Both the position numbers and the translations under genes were made by a program. A DNA stretch of 19,580 nucleotides from Geobacter sp. UBA6169 (lineage in GTDB: Bacteria; Desulfobacterota; Desulfuromonadia; Geobacterales; Pseudopelobacteraceae), in NCBI GenBank assembly GCA_002422265.1, contig DIUB01000219.1, forward strand, positions 1 through 19,580, in the 5' to 3' direction. The first letter of the stretch is position 1; every line of letters begins with the position of its first letter. The notes under the pieces were generated by a model. It saw nothing but the letters and a program-made list of their open reading frames with translations, did not search any database and had not been told where the DNA came from. Positions 14,517-19,580 of the stretch are shown in pieces.

Positions 14517-15466
14517 CCGGCTGGCGCATTATCTTTATGGGGACCCCGGCCTTTGCCTGTCCCACCCTGCAAACCCTGCTTGATCGCAACGAACAGATAG
14601 TTGCGGTCTACACCCAGCCGGACCGTCCCAAAGGCCGTGGCCAGAAACTGCAGCCGCCGCCGGTCAAGGAGCTGGCATGTGCCCACGACATACCGGTCTT
14701 TCAGCCGCCCAAGGTGCGGGCAGCGGAGGTCATTGATCAGATCCGGGAGCTGCAGCCGGACCTGATCGTGGTGGTGGCATTCGGCCAGATCCTGCCCAAG
14801 GCGTTGCTGGATATTCCGCCTTACGGCTGCGTCAACGTGCATGCCTCACTGCTGCCCCGCTACCGTGGTGCCGCACCGCTCAACTGGTGTCTCGTCAACG
14901 GCGAGACCGAGACCGGTGTTACCACCATGCTGATGGATGTAGGCCTTGATACCGGCCCGATGCTGCTGAAGAAAGCCACGCCGATCGAACCGGATGAGGG
15001 GATCGACACCCTGCATGACCGGATGGCAGCCCTGGGAGCCGACCTGTTGGCAGAGACCCTGGACGGTCTTGCGGCAGGGAGCATCATTCCCGAATCACAG
15101 GATGACGCGGCAAGCTGCTATGCGCCGCTGCTCAAGAAGGAGCATGGCCAGATCAGCTGGTACAAACCTGCCTTTGCCATCCACAACCTGGTACGGGGCC
15201 TGGCGATCTGGCCCGGCGCCGTCACCCACCTGCAGGGTGAACCGCTCAAGCTGTTCAGAACCGCCGTCGGCAACGCGAGCGGCAGACCGGGCGAGATCCT
15301 GTCTGCTGATAAAAACGGCATTGAAGTTGCCTGCGGCCAAGGCTCGCTGCTGATCACTGAACTCCAGGCAGCCGGGGCCAGACGAATGGATGCCGCCAGC
15401 TTCCTGGCCGGGCACCCGCTTGCTGTCGGCAGCATCCTTGAATCTCCGGAGGCATCAGGTGAGTGA
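14513..15466 (+). CDS. fmt: Methionyl-tRNA formyltransferase
   Basis: This 317-aa protein transfers a formyl group from 10-formyl-tetrahydrofolate to initiator Met-tRNA. The formyltransferase domain (1 to about 190) has the catalytic set Asn108, His110 and Asp146, two residues offset from E. coli Asn106, His108 and Asp144, within NVHASLLPRYRGAAPLNW (108-125). The C-terminal tRNA-binding domain follows (about 205-310). Normal length. The ATG overlaps the def stop by 4 bp and has a GAGGGG site upstream, so translation is coupled. Its 3' end overlaps the following DUF116 start by 8 bp. Confidence 0.97.
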   Translation: MTGWRIIFMGTPAFACPTLQTLLDRNEQIVAVYTQPDRPKGRGQKLQPPPVKELACAHDIPVFQPPKVRAAEVIDQIRELQPDLIVVVAFGQILPKALLDIPPYGCVNVHASLLPRYRGAAPLNWCLVNGETETGVTTMLMDVGLDTGPMLLKKATPIEPDEGIDTLHDRMAALGADLLAETLDGLAAGSIIPESQDDAASCYAPLLKKEHGQISWYKPAFAIHNLVRGLAIWPGAVTHLQGEPLKLFRTAVGNASGRPGEILSADKNGIEVACGQGSLLITELQAAGARRMDAASFLAGHPLAVGSILESPEASGE

Positions 15467-16286
15467 GCTGCAGGAGCAGACCGCCGCTCCACGCAAGCGG
15501 CTTTTCATCGCCCTGATGGGCTTCACCTGCATTGTGCTGGTGGCCTTGATCTTTCTGGCCTGGTGGATTCCCAGCCGTGGCCTGGCTAATATCCATCCTG
15601 ACCTCCCCCGGCTGGTGGGGCTGGCGGTACTGGTACTTTCCGGCGTTGCCATTCTGGGCACCGGCCTGCTGGTGCTGACTACCGCCCTGGGCAAGGATAT
15701 CTTCTTCACCCGCTTCATGCGGCTGGTGGTGATCAAGTTTCTGCTGCCGATGATCGAGTTTGTGGGAAGGGTTCTGGGGTTGGACAAGGACCGGATCCGT
15801 CAGTCGTTCATAGCCATGAACAACTCACTGGTGATCTCACAGCGCTACAAGGTGCGGCCAGACCGGATCCTGATCCTGCTGCCCCACTGTATCCAGCTGT
15901 TTGACTGCGAGATCAAGGTTACCGGCGATGTAAATAAGTGTGTGCTGTGCGGACGCTGCGATATCAAGGGACTGGTAGAGATCGGCAGGAAGTACGGCAT
16001 TGACATATCGGTGGCCACCGGCGGCACCCTGGCACGCAAGGTGATTGTAGAAAAGCGTCCCAAGCTGGTGTTGGCAGTGGCCTGCGAGCGGGACCTGACC
16101 TCCGGCATCAAGGACTGCTACCCCCTGCCGGTGATCGGCATCCTCAACCTGCGGCCCCATGGCCCCTGTTTCAACACTATCGTGGATGTAGACGCCATTG
16201 ATGCAGCTCTGCAGCAGGTGCTGGAGCTTCCCTTCAAATCCGTAGCAGCTCCAGCTCATCCTCCTGCAAATCATTCATCACGCTGA
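15459..16286 (+). CDS. DUF116 membrane protein with cysteine cluster
   Basis: I place the start at GTG 15459 (275 aa), because GGAGG (15448-15452) sits 6 bases before it and the upstream frame only overlaps fmt. Two membrane helices (about 14-36 and 50-75) anchor a cytoplasmic domain. That domain has CVLCGRC (Cys161, 164, 167), with Cys150 10 residues before, plus Cys144, Cys209, Cys220 and Cys237, suggesting a metal or iron-sulfur site. These features fit DUF116 (Pfam PF01976), whose function is not known. The gene is the third of the def-fmt run. Its last 53 bases overlap the convergent PP-loop gene. The final 12 residues (Ala, Pro, His, Ser) look like a poorly conserved tail. Confidence 0.85.
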   Translation: MSELQEQTAAPRKRLFIALMGFTCIVLVALIFLAWWIPSRGLANIHPDLPRLVGLAVLVLSGVAILGTGLLVLTTALGKDIFFTRFMRLVVIKFLLPMIEFVGRVLGLDKDRIRQSFIAMNNSLVISQRYKVRPDRILILLPHCIQLFDCEIKVTGDVNKCVLCGRCDIKGLVEIGRKYGIDISVATGGTLARKVIVEKRPKLVLAVACERDLTSGIKDCYPLPVIGILNLRPHGPCFNTIVDVDAIDAALQQVLELPFKSVAAPAHPPANHSSR

Positions 16287-17238
16287 TTTCTGATCGATTC
16301 CCATCAACCTGCAGGCTTAAACAGGCTGCCTCCCCTTTGGCTGCCTTGGTATAACGCAGCAGGAGACGTCCGGCCTGCAGCAGATCAACTTCGGTCGGCT
16401 CCCCCACCAACAGCACCAGCGGACTGGCGCCATCCATCCAACGCAGGGTGGTTTCACCAGGACCAATGACAGCCAGCAGTTTCTCATTGTCGCTGCTGTC
16501 ACGCCCCACAATCACCTTGCAACGCTCCGAAAGCCGGAAGTGCCTGCCGGTCCTCAGCAGATCAAAATCACGGACAGCAGGCTGCTGCAGATGATCCAGC
16601 ACATCCCGTACCTTGGGAATGTAGCTGTCCTCGGTCAGCAGGCACCCGCCCCCCGGTGCCGGATAACTGTCCACCCCCAGCGCGGCGGCCAGACGAATCT
16701 GATCTTTACGCCCCCGTCCCTTGATCGCGGGCAGTTCTTCACGCCGGACCCAGCCTTCTGCCTCCGGAATCGTTACCTTCAGAAAGCGCGCCGACAAAGG
16801 GCGCAGCAGCAACCCGTCAAGGCCGCAGTCACGCTCGATCACCCGCAGGGTGTCATGGCGCTGGCTCATGGGGCGCTGCCCCACCACCTCGCCGGTAATC
16901 ACAAAATCAGCCTCCAGCTCCTCCATCAGCCCACCGGCACAGCGCAGCATAAAGGTCTTGCAGTCAATACAGGGGTTGAGGGCACTGCCGTAGCCGTGAC
17001 GCGGATGCCGCAGCATCTCCAGAAACGATTCATCCAGCGGAACCGACCTGAACGGTATGCCGTAACGACGGGCATACTGCGCCGCCAATGGCTCACCATC
17101 AAGGATCGGCGAACAGCCGAAGAAGGGGGAGGTAAAATTGAGGGCCAGCACATCCACCCCCTGCTGCTGGATCACTTTTACTGCCAGAATTGAATCAAGA
17201 CCGCCGGAAAACAGTGCCAGGGCACGCCGTTGCTTCAC
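16234..17238 (-). CDS. PP-loop (ThiI/MnmA-like) tRNA thiolation-family protein with C-terminal extension
   Basis: I choose GTG at 17238 (334 aa), with AAAGGAG 7 bases upstream; a TTG at 17244 is too close to that site. The PP-loop SGGLDS is at 11-16, so the enzyme adenylates a substrate. Cysteines sit as in 2-thiouridylases: Cys90 and Cys93 (NPCIDC) and Cys199 in GGGCLLTE. GEVVGQRPMSQ (116-126) is typical of this ThiI-like branch. Residues about 220-334 form a separate domain with VIVGRDSSDNEKLLAV, resembling the RNA-binding NFACT-R type domain that I recall being fused to such enzymes. The likely role is sulfur insertion into tRNA, site unknown. It is the second PP-loop thiolase-like protein here, besides mnmA. 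Its stop region overlaps the DUF116 gene by 53 bp. Confidence 0.82.
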   Translation of the reverse strand: MKQRRALALFSGGLDSILAVKVIQQQGVDVLALNFTSPFFGCSPILDGEPLAAQYARRYGIPFRSVPLDESFLEMLRHPRHGYGSALNPCIDCKTFMLRCAGGLMEELEADFVITGEVVGQRPMSQRHDTLRVIERDCGLDGLLLRPLSARFLKVTIPEAEGWVRREELPAIKGRGRKDQIRLAAALGVDSYPAPGGGCLLTEDSYIPKVRDVLDHLQQPAVRDFDLLRTGRHFRLSERCKVIVGRDSSDNEKLLAVIGPGETTLRWMDGASPLVLLVGEPTEVDLLQAGRLLLRYTKAAKGEAACLSLQVDGNRSEISVMNDLQEDELELLRI

Positions 17239-17287
17239 AATCAAACTCCTTTACTGGCTGGCTGGATAGACGAAGATCACCTGTATC

Positions 17288-17295
17288 ACAGCTGT
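17288..17295. promoter_or_regulatory. Palindrome next to the -35 box of the PilB-like gene
   Basis: ACAGCTGT is a perfect 8-bp palindrome just 5 bp upstream of the TTGACT box, with CTGT and CAG elements repeated around it (17281-17300). It could be an operator, but 8-bp palindromes occur by chance. Confidence 0.25.
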
Positions 17296-17300
17296 AACAG

Positions 17301-17328
17301 TTGACTCAACCGGATATCAGGCTACACT
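17301..17328 (+). promoter_or_regulatory. Sigma70-type promoter for the PilB-like/pilT pair
   Basis: TTGACT (17301-17306) and TACACT (17323-17328) are separated by 16 bases. Five of six bases match at -35 and four of six at -10. Transcription would begin near 17335, about 27 bases before the ATG at 17362. This is the best-formed plus-strand promoter in the window. Confidence 0.6.
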
Positions 17329-17361
17329 GTATCTGAGACAGTTGTACACAGGAGGTATCGG

Positions 17362-19014
17362 ATGACTGAAACCGTACGGGAAGGCTCACTCGGGGCTGTT
17401 CTCAGCCATGCTAAAATTATCAGCGACAACGACATCGCCGCCGCACTGGCCGAGCAGCAGCGCAGCGGTTGCCGGTTCGGCGAGGCCCTGGTCTCGCTGG
17501 GGATCGTTACCCAGGAAGATATTGACTGGGCCCTCTCAAACCAGCTGGGTATCCCTTACATCCGCCTGAAGCAAGAGATGATCGACTCCGAGGCATTGGA
17601 CCTGCTGCCGGCGGCCTTCTGTCGTGCCAACCGTCTGATACCGCTGATCAGGGCTGGTGATGAACTTGCCGTTGCCATTGCAGACCCGCTGGACAAACTG
17701 GCACTGCAGGCGGCAACCGAACAGGCCGGCTGCCGCATCAGCCTCTCCATTGCTCCGATTGAGGATATCAACCGGATGCTTGATCTCTGCTACGGGCTGG
17801 CCACCGGTACGCTGCTTGGCTTCAGCTCAGCCGTCTTTACAACCGAACAGTGCGATACCGCCAATACTGATCTGAGCGGCAGCCGCCTCCTGCAGCTATT
17901 ACTGCAGTACTGCATACAACAGCGCCTGAGCGGATTTTCTCTCAAGCCGCTGGACGACCGGATACTGATCACCGGCCGGAGTGGTCAACACGAGCTTGAA
18001 CTGGGGCAGCTGCAGCCAGATCTGTATCCTGCGTTCTGCAGCCTGATCCGTACTGCCGCCGGAGTGCCCCCTGCCGGAGACGGCGGCGGTAACGGCAGCA
18101 TCATTATGGAATACCAGGGGTGTCGACTGACCTTTCAGGTCTTACTACTGCAAGGAATACAGGGAGACTACCTGACGGTGCGCCGCCATATTGCTGCAAC
18201 GGTACCTGCCACCCTGTCTCAGATGCTGCTGCCGCCGTTCCAGAAAGAGCAGTTCAGCCGTCTGGCTGGCTTGCGCCAGGGGCTGGTGCTGTTCGCCTCC
18301 CGCTCACTGCAGGAACGCTGCCGCTTCATGGACCTGTTGCTGGAGGAGCAGGACACCTCCGGCCGGGCAGTAATGATTCTTGGCCATGAGCCGGGCCGGA
18401 TGATCAAACAGTTCCCCCGCATCCCCCTGCCGACCAGCGATTACGGCAAAGGACGCCTGATCATGGATGCCCTTGAGCATGGGCCGGACATCCTGGTCAT
18501 TGAGGACGGCACCGCTCTTGAACCGTTCAGCGCAGCAGCCCGTGCCGCCATGCGCGGCAAACTGGTGCTGGTAGGTATGGATATCCGCGGCACCCGCAAC
18601 CTGCTGGATCACCTGATCCGGTTCCGCCAACGCAACGTCTTTGCAACCTCTCTGTTGGCCGGCATTGTCTCATTGAAGGGGATACAACTGCTCTGTCCTT
18701 CCTGTCGCCAGCCGGTCAGCCTGCCGCAGCAGGAGTTGGAAGCCTTGCAGCTGCAACCGCCTCCAACAGTGTTTTACCATGCCCTGGGTTGTCCCTCCTG
18801 TGACTTTACCGGCACCAGCGAACGACTGTTTCTGACCAACAGTATTTGCTTTGACGAGGCGCTGCGCAGCCGGTTTGAGACAGCACCTGACGGCAGCAGC
18901 TTCATGGCCGGACTGCAGGCTGACGGCTACCGAGGCATCAAGACCGAAGGAGAAGACCTGTTGCGAGCCGGTGCCGTCTCTCCTGAAGAGTATCTTGTGG
19001 CGGTGATCCAGTAA
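17362..19014 (+). CDS. Degenerate PilB/GspE-family protein, predicted ATPase-dead
   Basis: This 550-aa protein has the two-part layout of PilB/GspE. Residues about 8-145 form an MshEN/T2SSE-N type domain (FGEALVSLGIVTQEDIDWAL, 39-58, then LGIPYIRL, 62-69). Residues about 165-500 align with the secretion ATPase domain, but the active site is gone. Where Walker A should read GPTGSGKS there is FASRSLQERC (311-320), with Arg319 for Lys. The Asp box is HEPGR (342-346). The His box is GMDIRG (405-410). The Walker B region is LVIEDGT (378-384), keeping one Glu. The zinc cysteines are kept: Cys445/448 (CPSC) and Cys477/480 (CPSC). GGAGG at 17351-17355 supports the start. The pilT gene begins 21 bp after the stop. 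I infer a structural or regulatory partner of a type IV pilus or secretion motor; this is not shown. An intact frame of full length argues against a decayed gene. Confidence 0.85.
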   Translation: MTETVREGSLGAVLSHAKIISDNDIAAALAEQQRSGCRFGEALVSLGIVTQEDIDWALSNQLGIPYIRLKQEMIDSEALDLLPAAFCRANRLIPLIRAGDELAVAIADPLDKLALQAATEQAGCRISLSIAPIEDINRMLDLCYGLATGTLLGFSSAVFTTEQCDTANTDLSGSRLLQLLLQYCIQQRLSGFSLKPLDDRILITGRSGQHELELGQLQPDLYPAFCSLIRTAAGVPPAGDGGGNGSIIMEYQGCRLTFQVLLLQGIQGDYLTVRRHIAATVPATLSQMLLPPFQKEQFSRLAGLRQGLVLFASRSLQERCRFMDLLLEEQDTSGRAVMILGHEPGRMIKQFPRIPLPTSDYGKGRLIMDALEHGPDILVIEDGTALEPFSAAARAAMRGKLVLVGMDIRGTRNLLDHLIRFRQRNVFATSLLAGIVSLKGIQLLCPSCRQPVSLPQQELEALQLQPPPTVFYHALGCPSCDFTGTSERLFLTNSICFDEALRSRFETAPDGSSFMAGLQADGYRGIKTEGEDLLRAGAVSPEEYLVAVIQ

Positions 19015-19035
19015 CCGAAGAGGGAGTTTGTAACC

Positions 19036-19580
19036 ATGGCTAAAATAGATGCGTTGTTCAAGATGATGAAAGAACAGGGAGCATCCGACCTGCACCTGTC
19101 ATCCGGCAACCCGCCGATCTTCCGCCAGCATGGCGAGATGGTCAGACTGCAGTTCAAATCGCTTTCCCACGAAGAGCTGCTGCCGATTCTGTTCGAGATT
19201 TTAAACGACGAGCAGAAGGCCCATTTCGAGGCGACCAACGACCTGGACTTTGCCTACGCCGTTCCGGATCTGGCACGCTTCAGGGGCAACATCATGATGA
19301 CTCACCGGGGGGTAGCGGCGGTTTTCCGGATCATCCCGGCCAAGATCCTCTCGGCCGATCAGCTCAACCTGCCGGAAGGGGTGCGCCGGATGACCCTCTT
19401 CAAAAAAGGACTGGTACTGGTGACCGGCCCCACCGGGTCCGGTAAATCCACCACCCTGGCAGCACTGATTGACCTGATCAACGCCACCCGCAAGGAGCAT
19501 ATCCTGACCCTTGAGGACCCGCTGGAGTTCATCCATGAGAACAAACTGTCACTTTTGAACCAACGCCAGATCGGCGCCCA
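19036..19580 (+). CDS. pilT: PilT-type pilus retraction ATPase, partial (3' end outside window)
   Basis: The first 181 residues are present. The PAS-like N-terminal domain includes the ASDLHLSSGNPP motif (16-27) that is the PilT hallmark. The ATPase domain has an intact Walker A GPTGSGKST (131-139) and Asp box LTLEDPLEF (157-165). PilT hexamers at the base of the type IV pilus hydrolyse ATP to pull pilin subunits back into the inner membrane. AGGGAG (19021-19026) precedes the ATG. The gap to the upstream ATPase-dead PilB-like gene is 21 bp, so the two are one transcript. The Walker B, His box and AIRNLIRE-type retraction motif lie beyond the edge. Geobacter-type genomes often have several pilT paralogues; which one this is cannot be told. 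Confidence 0.93.
   Translation, partial: MAKIDALFKMMKEQGASDLHLSSGNPPIFRQHGEMVRLQFKSLSHEELLPILFEILNDEQKAHFEATNDLDFAYAVPDLARFRGNIMMTHRGVAAVFRIIPAKILSADQLNLPEGVRRMTLFKKGLVLVTGPTGSGKSTTLAALIDLINATRKEHILTLEDPLEFIHENKLSLLNQRQIGA

Noticed and set aside
17362..19014. Reading the PilB-like gene as a pseudogene
   Set aside because: The frame is full length, with promoter, strong ribosome site and intact zinc motifs; motif loss without stops or frameshifts suits a functional pseudo-enzyme better.
1..19580. CRISPR arrays, tRNA or rRNA genes, transposons, phage genes
   Set aside because: No regularly spaced repeats, cloverleaf-like segments, transposase motifs or terminal inverted repeats were seen on either strand.

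Overview
The window looks like chromosomal DNA of a Geobacter-type bacterium (Desulfuromonadales/Geobacterales). This is inferred from gene content: a DUF362/ferredoxin protein, HDOD and response-regulator/GGDEF signalling proteins, a def-fmt-DUF116 operon, and a PilB-like gene followed by pilT. It is GC-rich and densely coded. I see no phage, IS, plasmid or CRISPR signature, and no tRNA or rRNA. Sixteen protein genes can be supported. Two of them run off the window edges.

Left part (1-4499). A secreted PelA/GH114-type sugar hydrolase (minus, cut by the left edge) is divergent from a DksA-family RNA polymerase regulator that has an unusual lysine/alanine-rich N-terminal tail. Convergent to dksA is a DUF362 protein with two 4Fe-4S clusters. 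Divergent from that is a response regulator-PAS-GGDEF diguanylate cyclase with intact catalytic and feedback-inhibition motifs.

Middle part (4496-12669, all minus). An exported TPR protein with a very lysine-rich C-terminal tail has its own promoter and is followed by a strong hairpin. Next comes a tight four-gene run: a giant GH13 amylase-like protein, a probable outer-membrane beta-barrel protein, mnmA (tRNA 2-thiouridylase) and a MoeB/ThiF-type adenylyltransferase. Gaps in this run are 7 bp, 2 bp and a 7 bp overlap, so co-transcription is likely although the functions look mixed.

Right part (12833-19580). A HDOD signalling protein shares a divergent promoter region with the TPR gene. A 77-aa charged protein of unknown function is divergent from def-fmt-DUF116, which handles initiator formyl-methionine plus a membrane protein of unknown role. 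A second PP-loop sulfurtransferase-like gene overlaps the DUF116 gene tail to tail by 53 bp. A well-formed sigma70-type promoter then drives a PilB/GspE-like protein whose ATPase motifs are destroyed, directly followed by an intact pilT.

The most interesting items are the catalytically dead PilB/GspE paralogue paired with PilT, the multidomain amylase-like protein with a non-canonical motif IV and its outer-membrane neighbour, and the PP-loop protein with a C-terminal extension. No unmistakably new multigene system is visible. These are the best leads.
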